In this document: positions 22,271-33,600 of the stretch, piece by piece | How the letters are laid out: each line of letters begins with the position of its first letter | Numbering within the stretch: the stretch's first letter is position 1 | NCBI GenBank assembly: GCA_023974075.1 | Contig: JAMFTG010000293.1 | Coordinates: 32,501 to 96,500, forward strand | Source of the DNA: Chaenocephalus aceratus | Taxonomy: Eukaryota; Chordata; Actinopteri; Perciformes; Channichthyidae | Direction of reading: 5' to 3' | DNA: 64,000 nucleotides | The notes under the pieces: generated by a model | Told to the model about the DNA's origin: nothing | Seen by the model: the letters and a program-made list of their open reading frames with translations, nothing else | Database searches by the model: none | Translations under genes and position numbers: made by a program

Positions 22271-23099
22271 ACTATGACTGAACATGAACCCGTCTTCACC
22301 ACATGGGCATGCTGCTGGGATGGAAATGAACGCATATATCTAATAAGAGAATGTCTCATTTGCATATTTAAACATAACATGTCAGAAACTGTGATATAAA
22401 AAAGATTGGCTGTTTAACATAAAAGTAATTATTACGTGCAGCTCCTCGTGTCTCAACTCCGTCTCGATGAATATGAAACAGATGTATTTAAAATAAAATG
22501 GAAACATATTCGATTAATTCAGATTTATTTAGATGTATTCAGCGCAGGATTTTTGTTAGACAACTGAAGGCAAGATAAAACACACCTGTGAAGAAAAGAT
22601 TACAATCTGATCCACGAACACGACCTTGCTTTGTGGAGTACATTTTGAACCAGGAGCAAATCTGAATCTGACTGTGAGAGAAAACGCCTCTCGGGTAACG
22701 GTGCTGTCGCCGAGCGGACGTTCAGGGAGTCGTAAATCACCGCACGCGTCTCCCTCTCTCTGGAGGTATAACTCTGAGCGGCACAAACACCCAGCGGTTC
22801 CCACACTGCCTCCCGACAGGACATTTATTAACAGAGGTCAGCGCCGGCTGCCTTATATGGAAACCAGTCGTCCTATCAGATCTGTAGGTATTTCCTGAAA
22901 AACACACTCGGGCTAATTTTACCTCTGCCTTCCGTCCCCTCAATCAAGCATGCTAAGAGCTGCTCCGAAGGACTCTGGAAACCCCCACACACCAGCCGCA
23001 GTGACTTCTCCTGTCTCGTGCTCTGTGTCGTTAAAGCTCACCTTTTATACTTTATTTGAACAACATATTATAGGGAGCGGAAACTCAGCTAAATGCTGT
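22271..23099. other. intronic, no gene recognised
   Basis: Non-tandem sequence. Overlapping open stretches at 22,600-22,940 on both strands lack coding character or splice sites. Confidence 0.4.
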
Positions 23100-23812
23100 C
23101 GTGATTAAACTCCATATCATGTTCCAAACCACATCAAGGATCCTCTCTGAAATCAGGTTTACCACAAGGTGACTTCCTTTTGACTTCCTGCTTCTTCACA
23201 CACGCTCTCTCCAGCACAGGTTAGCTCTGAGTGCTAGCATGCTAATGTGAACACAGACCAGATTACTTCTTACGTCTTTCATTGTTTCTGACAGCAATGT
23301 TTCCGATTGGCCCGTGGGTCTAAAGCCCGCCCACATGTCAGATATATCGTCATGACGCAGCAAATCTGGATCAGCTCCGTTGTTCCCCCGTTTTTAGAGA
23401 TGTGGGTACGGAGGAAAAGAGAGAGGGTTTGTTTTCTCACACTTTGTGAGTTTCCTGACACACCGGGGACACACTGAGACACAGCGGGGACACAGCGGGG
23501 ACACACTGGAACACACCGGGGACACAGCGGGGACACACGGGAACACAGCGGGGACACACAGGAACACACCGGGACACACCGGGGGGGACACACAAGGACA
23601 CAGCGGGGACACACCGGGGACACACAAGGACACGCCGGGGACACACGGGGGACACACGGGGAACACACAGGGGACACAGCGGGGACACACGGGAACACAG
23701 CGCGGACACACAGGGGACACAGCGGGGACACAACGGGGACACAACGGGGACACAGCGGGGACACAACGGGGACACACGGGAACACACCGGGGACACAGCG
23801 GGGACACCGTAT
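23100..23812 (-). mobile_element. dispersed element fragment with internal GC-rich minisatellite
   Basis: The reverse complement matches 60,031-60,740 inside the TTAA element: shared blocks include GGTTAGCTCTGAGTG, GCATGCTAA, TGGCCCGTGGGTCTAAAGCC, CAGCTCCGTTGTTCCCCC and GATGTGGGTACGGAGGAAAA. Both copies carry a GGGGACACA-type tandem array at the same internal position. Confidence 0.8.
23459..23806. repeat. 11-bp GC-rich minisatellite, about 31 units
   Basis: Units alternate CGGGGACACAC, CGGGGACACAG and CGGGAACACAC, with occasional length change (one run of seven G near 23,583). The minus strand reads as Cys/Pro/Val/Ser-rich tandem peptides in all frames, which are artefacts of the repeat. 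Confidence 0.95.
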
Positions 23813-24413
23813 ATTTTGTAAGTCTATTTTAATGTCTTTTGCTTTATGAATGCCATTTCACAATGTGTTTCCACTGCACTATTTCTTAATGCTCTTAATT
23901 TCTGTCACTTTTGTAAAGCACTTTGAAATGCCTCGGCTTGAAAGGTGCTGTATCAACACAGACTTGCCTAATAAGTAAACGCATCTCAGAGTCACAATCC
24001 TTTGTTCGTCCCTCAGAGGAGAACTGAGCCTTTGTTACAGCTGCAAAAGAACAAGTGAGAAAGTGCTCGTCAGGGTTTTGTCTAAACGTTTTAAAACCCT
24101 CAGACTCTAATCTACTTATTTATGCAAATACTTATCACCGCACTGTACATGATTTCAGTTTACTTTCTGTTCTTGTACATATCATATTCTATTGACATGT
24201 ATATAGACTTCGTGCACGTTATCATACATGTTGCTTTGTTGGAGGAGCTCGGGTCAGAAGGATTTCATTGCCATTTCCACCGATGATGAGCTTATGACCT
24301 TTGACCCTTTGAATAAACGGCTCTTCACGAGGGACCGTGGGGACAGCAGATGTTCGGAACAAGGTGTTATATTTCAGAGCTTCAGGGTAACGCTGATACT
24401 GGACACAGGGTTT

Positions 24414-24414
<1 letters not shown>
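23813..24414 (+). mobile_element. intronic, with dispersed-repeat tail fragments
   Basis: GTAAAGCACTTTGAAATGCC then GAAAGGTGCTGT (about 23,915-23,960) is the plus-orientation relative of 21,903-21,985. TTGTTGGAGGAGCTCGGGTC then ATTTCATTGCCA (24,236-24,276) is another common fish repeat end. No gene is recognised. Confidence 0.5.

Positions 24415-24451
<37 letters not shown>
24415..24451. repeat. (CAG)12 trinucleotide repeat
   Basis: Pure CAG run in intron 1. The surrounding frames have no coding support, so it is not read as polyglutamine. Confidence 0.95.
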
Positions 24452-24453
<2 letters not shown>

Positions 24454-25544
24454 TGGCTTTTAGCGCAGCAATTATAGTGGGGGTTACTTTCTATTGATCT
24501 GCATCGGTGCCGGAGTGAGTCCTGGAACCCGGAGATGAGTCAGCACTATAGCTGCTTGTTGCTTTCAATCCTGTTCACAATCAGAAACCCTGTATTCGCC
24601 CACAGAGGGGACATTCACTTTGCTACAGCAGGAGAGAGCCACAGACGGCATCAAAATATGTGTAATGTGTATATGTAAAGCGCTTTGAGCATCTGGAAAA
24701 GCGCTATAATAAATATAAGGAATTATTATTATTATTATTATTATCATGTTCACATACAAACATATTTAAGATAACTAAATTACACAATTTACAAAAAGAA
24801 TGTAGGTTTAGTAGAGTATGAAAACCAAAGCAGGAAGTAGTCGTTTCTCTGATGGTATAACACCGGAGCTTATGTGCAAAAACAAATGAACAAACGATGC
24901 AACGTGTCCTCAAGCGACTCTGAATGAATTCCCGTGCTCCCGTAGGAACGAAAGAACCGTCGCAGAACGCCTGAACGCGGCTGCGGTTATTGTGAATCCG
25001 AGTGCACATCTTCAGTATTTCCGCAGCGCATTTCTGCATCGAACTGGTGGGAAATGGCTTTAAATATACAGTCATATTTGCTGCAACGGGGTTTAGATTG
25101 AAGAGAAGTTCAGTACATGTGTTGAGTTGGCGATGCGGGTATTTCTAACGGACTGAAGTGGCTCTTTGGGAGGGTCGGTGGTTCCCTGCAGGAACACAGG
25201 GCCAGATGTTGGTGATTTGACGCTGTGTGTTGCAGTCCTGTCCGCTCGTGATAAGCACGGAGAGCATTTCCTGTCAATTACAGCCGACTGATGAGGGCAC
25301 TTAAATCTGACCTGACCTTCCTCCTTCCCACAGTGCTGCTCCGTTGTATCCCAACCAACACTGAGCACACAAACATCATTTTACCCATAATTCGTTTTTT
25401 TAAGGTTCATTCTTGAATAAATAATAGTGTTATACATCTTTAGTTAAGAATAGGAGCAAGACGCTACAGAAAAATATGTAACACTGTCTGAAGATGTGGA
25501 CATTTTTTCTTTTATTCTAGAATGTTTAGAGGATCAGGAAATGA
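24452..25544. other. intronic, with a short repeat tail at 24,670-24,745
   Basis: GTAAAGCGCTTTGAGCATCT then AAGCGCTATAATAAATATAA and an (ATT)n run is a plus-orientation interspersed-repeat tail. The following about 800 bp show no supported gene. Confidence 0.5.
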
Positions 25545-27010
25545 ATAAGTAGCCTGTATCAAGATTGATGCAAAACAAGTGACATTTGACCTTTTTTAGA
25601 GGGTTAGCAACAAAAAGCCACCTTTGGGGTCATTTGGGTGGATTTTCCATATCTCTGGAATAGGGCTGAACGATATATCGTGTCATGGCGATAACCACGA
25701 TATGCACATGCGCGATATTCACATCGCAGGGACGTGCGATTTTATAAAAAAAAATTATAATATATATATATTTTTTTTAGGACGTGCGATATTAAGTAGC
25801 TACATTACCTCAAACACGTCATGTTACAATTATTTTGCTGCTTGCTACAAAAGGAAAACGTGCGCGGCTCTCATGTCAGGGGTACTTGAGTGAGTGACAT
25901 GCAGGCTCTGTCTGCATGCACAGCAAACCACCAATCACAATCATTCTTGATCAGGTCCCAGCAAGCCCCGCCCCGCTCGTTTGCAGACCATCAAAACACC
26001 GGTAAAAAATGAGCGAGGCACAGGAGGACAATACCGGCGAGAATGAAGATTTACTTCCAAAAAGAAAAGCAACATCTGGAACTATGTTGGATACAAAAAG
26101 GTTCGTCTCTTCTTCACAGATGAACCCCCTTATTTGAGGGGAAGCAACATGCATTATGATGACATGTTGGATCATGACTTAAGGTATGATGAGTCAACCA
26201 GTTAAGATCCAGACGTCCGTGACTCAAATCCTTCATCCGGTTAAATATAGTTAAAAAAAACGCAATATATATCGCAGGGGAAAAAAATATATCGCAATGT
26301 CAGTTTTTTCAGTATCGTGCAGCCCTACTCTGGAACCCATCGGTCGATTTTGACGATTGACATCTGATTGAACCGTTAGAGCCAATAGAATCGAAGGGAA
26401 AGTTCCACCAACGTTACCATTGAGAAGTGAAAGCTATGCGCACGCAGTCGAAAGCTAACGTACGCTCTGAAATCTGAAAACTAGGTTTATTGCTGATGGA
26501 TTATCAGAAATCATTTCAAAGAGACACAGACACATTGGATTAGCCTATTAACCTTCAGCAGCGTTTTATCGTTTTAATGCCATTGAAGACCACTTTTGAT
26601 CAAAAACAGCCGAAGGACATATTGCCGTGTTTCCTCCGTAATGCTACGTGTTGTTAAGTCTGGTTTTGTTTCCCATGTCGCGAGTTATGATCGTACAGTG
26701 ATGATACTAACACCTGTAGAATCTGTGGAATCTCAGCTTGCTAATCGATATCCGTTTATGCAGATACGATAAGTAATAAGGGTATTTTAATGTGAGTTCT
26801 GTGCTACGTGTGTTAGCATTTTTTCGCGCAGGGCTCATTTAGACGCTTCTTGTGAGACTTGTGTTTTGTTTCGGTAAAAAATGGTTCGTATCGTCAGTTA
26901 GCTGAGTTTCTTCCCGTTAAGTGGGTATGACACATTAATAGGTTTTTAAATGTTAAGATGCCCTGAGACACAGTTTCGTGAAAGAAAAACCTGCAGCCCC
27001 CTCTACCGGG
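25545..27010 (-). mobile_element. dispersed element (minus copy), interrupted by a hAT element
   Basis: The reverse complement matches 63,085-63,845: shared landmarks include GATGCAAAACAAGTGACATT, GAGCCAATAGAATCGA, GATGGATTATCAGAAATCAT, AATGCCATTGAAGAC and TCTTCCCGTTAAGTGGG. The family itself is unclassified. A hAT element at 25,661-26,327 splits this copy, while the copy at 63 kb has the uninterrupted site. Confidence 0.85.
25661..26327 (+). mobile_element. internally deleted hAT transposon
   Basis: The ends are TAGGGCTGAACGATATATCG and the inverted ATCGTGCAGCCCTA. It is flanked by a perfect 8-bp duplication CTCTGGAA (25,653-25,660; 26,328-26,335). The interior keeps a short 5' coding remnant starting near 26,008 (MSEAQEDNTGENEDLLPK), followed in a shifted frame by WNYVGYKK, the start of a BED-type domain, before the sequence jumps to a right-end region. 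No catalytic region remains. Confidence 0.92.
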
Positions 27011-27031
27011 GGCTCTTGGGCTTAACAGGTT

Positions 27032-27590
27032 AATGAATGAATGAATGAAATTAAAACTTTATTACAGACTCAGGGTCCAGATAAAAGACAAGACATTACA
27101 TAGATAAAAGACAATACATTACATAGATAAAAGACAAGGCATTAGATATAATAAATTACATACATAGCATAAAAAGAATTCATAGTTTAAGAATAATTTA
27201 AATCAGTGTCCTACAAAGAGACAACTATACCAATGTCTCCTCAGCTGCGATTGGTAGCGTGTAGTACTAAACCTTATGTTCGATAAGGCCAAGAGGATTT
27301 CATTATCAGAGTCATTAAGCCGGCAAATACATTTATACATAAGATTTCTTAAAACAGCTTGTAGAGTATTGACTCCTGCAGCCACAAACATTTCACTTGC
27401 ACTAGACCATCGAGGTCTCTTCAGCAATATTCTCATGGCATCATTATAAGCTACTTGAAGTTTCCGTAAACTAGCTTTTCTGTAGTTTGACCACAGATGT
27501 GCCGTATAGAGCGGTGTGCAATATGCTCTGAACAGAGAGATCTTCACTCCATCTGTACACGCACCAAACTTAATAACTATTGATTAACCA
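27032..27590 (-). pseudogene. LINE reverse transcriptase C-terminal fragment with 3' tail
   Basis: Minus strand 27,203-27,547 encodes about 114 residues starting near KISLFRAYCTPLYTAHLW, through LQVAYNDAMRILLKRPRW and ending before a stop. This is the typical region after the reverse-transcriptase core in vertebrate non-LTR retrotransposons. After it come about 170 bp of untranslated tail, with three repeated GTCTTTTATCT/GTCTTTTATCTATGTAAT segments and a terminal (ATTC)n run at 27,033-27,052. The fragment is 5'-truncated, as expected for LINE insertion, and lacks the endonuclease and the catalytic reverse-transcriptase motifs. Exact clade not determined. Confidence 0.8.
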
Positions 27591-28411
27591 AAAGTTAATC
27601 CAAGGGAAGACAGAGTTTCTGGTTCCAGCTTTTAAGATATGAGGATTTGCTTGTCTGAGCTCTGACACTGATGGGTACCTTTTTTAGTCATGTTTTAATA
27701 TTTGAGAGACTTTATCTTTGGCCACTGCGACATAAACGTCCAAAACAAGCTGAGAGACACACAGATTAAAGATATCCGTGTGCTGCTGCCGGTAATACTG
27801 ACAACCTAGTACGTTTCAATAATGCTTTCCAGTGGATCTGGGGTTCATTGATTAATGTAAAGACAGAGTCAAGACCGAGTTTCGGTTCCAGCCCTTAGCT
27901 CCGATACTTGTCTTGGATGGTTATTTTTGATATTTTAGAGACTATCTTTGGCCACTAGGGGATAAAAAACATCCCAAAGATCTTCAGTCTTATCTATATC
28001 TATCTTAAAGACAGATTATCGAACTCCATTTGTTGCTGTCAGTTTCAATAATGCTTTCCGTGGATCTGGGGTCGCGCTGACAGGGTTAGTGCACACGGTA
28101 ATACTTGCACTCAGCCTCAGCACTCGTGTCATTGCACAGTTCAAAGCTGCTGAAGGTTGACACAAGTCCACCGTACACACTCTGCACATTATGTCCGTCT
28201 ACACACACGTCCGTTTCCCTATCACACACACACACTTCTCCGGTGTATCTGCTGCTGAGTCGCTGGATAGTGTGTCGGCCTGTGTAGCAGAAACGCACCC
28301 GTCTCTGTCTGCTCTCTGTCCTTAAAGAGCGCTTTGGTTCGGATCCAGACAGGAACATCCGACGCAGCTCTAATAATGCAGATGAGTGTTTTCCACTGCA
28401 TTCTCCTGGCG

Positions 28412-28414
<3 letters not shown>
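27591..28414. other. intronic, with an internal near-duplication
   Basis: Segments around 27,600-27,850 and 27,850-28,080 share similar phrases (ACAGAGTT or ACCGAGTTTC, GGTTCCAGC, GAGACT...ATCTTTGGCCACT, TCAATAATGCTTTCC, GTGGATCTGGGGT). They appear to be a diverged tandem duplication of about 200-250 bp. No gene is supported. Confidence 0.5.

Positions 28415-28456
<42 letters not shown>
28415..28456. repeat. (GT)n microsatellite
   Basis: About 21 uninterrupted GT repeats. Confidence 0.97.
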
Positions 28457-28459
<3 letters not shown>

Positions 28460-28825
28460 GTAGGGAACCGATTTGAATTGATCACAAACGGTAGCTCAGA
28501 AAACGTTTTTTATCTTCCAATCTTTGTCCAGCAAGAAGGTCAGATGCTGTTGTTTGAGCTTATGCTGTTTCCTAAAGTACTTCTGTGTAGAAATGGAGCC
28601 GAAAGGCCTGTGTCCACAAAGCAGGGGCAGGACACTGGGGAGGGCGTTTCATTCGACTAGCAACTAGACTAAGACTTTATTATCTGTTTGTGCTACTTAT
28701 CCTGAGTGTCCTCTTCCAACGTGAGAGTAGCATGCTAACAAAGGTATCAACTGGAGCTGTGAACATGACAGGATGCTTGATGACCTGGAAGAGCATCAGG
28801 ACTGCTTGAGGCAGATGATAGCAAT

Positions 28826-29518
28826 AGCCGCGTTCACACTGCGGTACTTTTCCCACAAAGGTTCATGCGAACTTAGTTCATGATCGCGTTCACACCAAAA
28901 AGAGCCGGTACTAAAAGTAGTCCATGCGAACCTTTTGACCCGCTCGAAAGTCCCTGCTAGAGAGCAGGGACTTTCGAGCGGCTCTTTTGTGAGAAAAGAG
29001 CTATATTCCTGATTGGCTGGCAGATTGCAAACCACGCCCCGTAACACTCCCAAAAAGTTTTGTGAAGCCGCCATTTTATTATCCTCGCATTAGCATTGTT
29101 AGCATTAGCATTAGCCCAGCGCAGAAACGCAGAGAGACTAACTTATGGCAACACAAAATAAAACATGGGAGCGGTGGAGATGAGGAGGTGGCGGCGTTCT
29201 GGCGATTTACTCGGGGACTTCAGTAGAAGCTGCTGGGACTCCCAGCAGCTTCTACTGAAGCCTTCCCCAACTCCGGGGACTTCCGGCCGGGGACTTTGGG
29301 CGGCAGTATACGCCGTGAAGTGGTTTGCGGCCTGCCAGTAAACCCAAAGCAGAAGAAGAAGAAGAAGTGACGTCAGCGGCTTCATTTGCCTCATCCTCCC
29401 TCAGGGACTTTTTCTGGTGTGAACGCGATCTGTACTTAGTTCATGAGAACTAAAGAGTTCGCATGAACTAAGTTCGCATGAACCTTTGTGGGAAAAGTAC
29501 CGCAGTGTGAACGCGGCT
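28826..29518. mobile_element. non-autonomous DNA transposon with about 56-bp perfect inverted ends, copy 2
   Basis: AGCCGCGTTCACACTGCGGT through GGTTCATGCGAACTTAGTTC on the left is matched perfectly in reverse on the right (about 29,462-29,518). Two further palindromes are nested inside: CTCGAAAGTCCCTGCT with its complement (about 28,945-28,982), and TTCAGTAGAAGCTGCTGGGA with its complement (about 29,220-29,260). The interior matches 2,357-2,980 in opposite orientation. It includes a CRE-like TGACGTCA at about 29,367 and a ...GAAGCCGCCATTTTAT block. No protein is encoded. Confidence 0.88.
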
Positions 29519-30644
29519 TATGTGATCAACATGATGGCTCAGCCTCTATGGAGAGAGACATCAAGCATGCTCATTTCTGACGTGGAATTGGTTCAAGATC
29601 AAGCCGGTGACCAGGGAGAGTTTTCTAACAAAAGTATGTTTTTAACTAATTTCTACTTCTTCAAGTGAGAATTTTGAGAGAAAGTCTCAAGTTCAAGCTC
29701 AAGCTGGTGACGAGGGATTATTAACATTTTGAGATTTTGAGAAAAAGTGAGAATTTTGAGATTTTGAAAAAAAAGTCCGTGTTTTTTTGCAAAAGTCAGA
29801 ATTTTTAGCAAAATACAATATTTGGCTATTTTGAGAAAAAGACAGAATTTTGAGATTTTCAGAAAAATTCAGAATGTTTTGACTTTAAGAAAAAGGCCAG
29901 CATTTTGCTCGTGACAGGATGATTCTACAATGACGTCTTGTGCTTTTTCAGCGGCAGCACAGCCGCTCTGTGCTCGGCCGTGTAGAGCTGTGTGCTGTGC
30001 GTTTTCAGAACAATGCGGCTGTGATGGAAACTTCTGGAGCAATGGAGTGGAAACAGTGAGACACGGGGACAGCTGGAGCTCGATGGCAAACACTGATGGA
30101 TTATTATGAAGTTAATAGCCGGAGAATTGACATGTGCTGCAGACACGGGGTGACACAGCCCGACCTATTCTGAAGATCTCTTCTGCGGTCGGAGGTTTTA
30201 ACTAACTCAGCGTGTAATAAACAACGTCCTTCATTAACGACACTAGACAAACAGGGCACGACATGTGACTGACGCGGTGGCCAAATGTACGCCAGTGGGA
30301 CCGACGAAAAGAAGGACTCCCAGATGTCCACAAACAATAAATCAAATTTAAGTCTCAGTTCAGCTTCTGCTTGTTTTGGAAATTCCACACTTAATCACCT
30401 TCTGGTAGGAACAGAACAAATACACAAGCTTCAACCAAAGTGGTGTTGTTTAATAAAGAGTTATAGCGTTTAACAGAATCTTATTTCCAGCTGGAAAGGC
30501 CAGAGGTCCTGCACGAGCACAGAGTACCAAGATCTCACCGAGTTACACAGAAAAGCAATGACTTCATACAGGGCGGAGACACCGGACGAGGACTCATTCA
30601 ACGAGGACACTTACATTACAGTGTGAAGAAAGGTGGGGGGGCAT
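29519..30644. other. intronic, with cryptic GAGAATTTTGAGA repeats (about 29,680-29,880)
   Basis: Loose tandem variations on GAATTTTGAGATTTTGAGAA fill about 200 bp. The rest has no supported gene. The last bases (GCATTAAAGTGGAGACGCTA) run into the 57-bp array. Confidence 0.5.
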
Positions 30645-33600
30645 TAAAGTGGAGACGCTACATACTGATATACACCTGAACATCAGCAGGAGAGGACTCT
30701 TAAAGTAGAGACACTACATACTGATATACACCTGAACATCAGCAGGAGAGGACTCTTTAAAGTAGAGACACTACATACTGATATACACCTGAACATCAGC
30801 AGGAGAGGACTCTTTAAAGTAGAAACACTACACACTGATATACACCTGAACATCAGCAGGAGAGGACTCTTTAAAGTAGAAACACTACATACTGAATATC
30901 CACCTGAACATCAGCAGGAGAGGACTCTTTAAAGTAGAGACACTACATACTGATATACACCTGAACATCAGCAGGAGAGGACTCTTTAAAGTAGAAACAC
31001 TACACACTGATATACACCTGAACATCAGCAGGACAGGACTCTTTAAAGTAGAGACACTACATACTGATATACACCTGAACATCAGCAGGAGAGGACTCTT
31101 TAAAGTAGAGACACTAAATACTGATATACACATGAACATCAGCAGGAGAGGACATCTTTAAAGTAGAGACACTAACATACTGATATACACCTGAACATCA
31201 GCAGGAGAGGACTCTTTAAAGTAGAGACACTACATACTGATATACACCTGAACATCAGCAGGAGAGGACTCTTTAAAGTAGAGACACTACATACTGATAT
31301 ACACCTGAACATCAGCAGGAGAGGACTCTTTAAAGTAGAGACACTACATACTGATATACACCTGAACATCAGCAGGAGAGGACTCTTTAAAGTAGAGACA
31401 CTACATACTGATATACACCTGAACATCAGCAGGAGAGGACTCTTTAAAGTAGAGACACTACATACTGATATACACCTGAACATCAGCAGGAGAGGACTCT
31501 TTAAAGTAGAGACACTACATACTGATATACACCTGAACATCAGCAGGAGAGGACTCTTTAAAGTAGAGACACTACATACTGATATACACCTGAACATCAG
31601 CAGGAGAGGACTCTTTAAAGTAGAGACACTACATACTGATATACACCTGAACATCAGCAGGAGAGGACTCTTTAAAGTAGAAACACTACATACTGATATA
31701 CACCTGAACATCAGCAGGAGAGGACTCTTTAAAGTAGAGACACTACATACTGATATACACCTGAACATCAGCAGGAGAGGACTCTTTAAAGTAGATACAC
31801 TACATACTGATATACACCTGAACATCAGCAGGAGAGGACTCTTTAAAGTAGAGACACTACATACTGATATACACCTGAACATCAGCAGGAGAGGACTCTT
31901 TAAAGTAGAGACACTACATACTGATATCCACCTGAACATCAGCAGGAGAGGACTCTTTAAAGTAGAGACACTACATACTGATATACACCTGAACATCAGC
32001 AGGAGAGGACTCTTTAAAGTAGAGACACTACATACTGATATACACCTGAACATCAGCAGGAGAGGACTCTTTAAAGTAGAGACACTACATACTGATATAC
32101 ACCTGAACATCAGCAGGAGAGGACTCTTTAAAGTAGAGACACTACATACTGATATACACCTGAACATCAGCAGGACAGGACTCTTTAAAGTAGAGACACT
32201 ACATACTGATATACACCTGAACATCAGCAGGAGAGGACTCTTTAAAGTAGAGACACTGAATACTGATATACACATGAACATCAGCAGGAGAGGACTCTTT
32301 AAAGTAGAGACACTACATTACTGATATACACCTGAACATCAGCAGGAGAGGACTCTTTAAAGTAGAGACACTACATACTGATACACACCTGAACATCAGC
32401 AGGACAGGACTCTTTAAAGTAGAGACACTACATACTGATATACACCTGCACATCAGCAGGAGAGACTCTTTAAAGTAGAGACACTACATACTGATATACA
32501 CCTGAACATCAGCAGGAGAGGACTCTTTAAAGTAGAGACACTACATACTGATATACACCTGAAACATCAGCAGGAGAGGACTCTTTAAAGTAGAGACACT
32601 ACATACTGATATACACCTGAACATCAGCAGGAGAGAGGACTCTTTAAAGTAGAGTCACTACATACTGATATACACCTGAACATCAGCAGGAGAGGACTTT
32701 TTAAAGTAGAGACCCTACATACTGATATAACACCTGAACATCAGCAGGAGGAGGACTCTTTAAAGTAGAGACACTACATACTGATATACACCTGAACATC
32801 AGCAGGAGAGGACTCTTTAAAGTAGAAACACTACATACTGATATACACCTGAACATCAGCAGGAGAGGACTCTTTAAAGTAGAGACACTACATACTGATA
32901 TACACCTGAACATCAGCAGGAGAGGACTCTTTAAAGTAGATACACTACATACTGATATACACCTGAACATCAGCAGGAGAGGACTCTTTAAAGTAGAGAC
33001 ACTACATACTGATATACACCTGAACATCAGCAGGAGAGGACTCTTTAAAGTAGAGACACTACATACTGATATACACCTGAACATCAGCAGGAGAGGACTC
33101 TTTAAAGTAGAGACACTACATACTGATATACACCTGAACATCAGCAGGAGAGGACTCTTAAAGTAGAGACACTACATACTGATATACACCTGAACATCAG
33201 CAGGAGAGGACTCTTTAAAGTAGAGACACTACATACTGATATACACCTGAACATCAGCAGGAGAGGACTCTTTAAAGTAGAGACACTACATACTGATATA
33301 CACCTGAACATCAGCAGGAGAGGACTCTTTAAAGTAGAGACACTACATACTGATATACACCTGAACATCAGCAGGAGAGGACTCTTTAAAGTAGAGACAC
33401 TACATACTGATATACACCTGAACATCAGCAGGAGAGGACTCTTTAAAGTAGAGACACTACATACTGATATACACCTGAACATCAGCAGGAGAGGACTCTT
33501 TAAAGTAGAGACACTACATACTGATATACACCTGAACATCAGCAGGAGAGGACTCTTTAAAGTAGAGACACTACATACTGATATACACCTGAACATCAGC

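Noticed and set aside
24415..24451. Polyglutamine-coding exon
   Set aside because: The pure CAG run lies in an intron, in a frame with no flanking splice sites or homologous protein.
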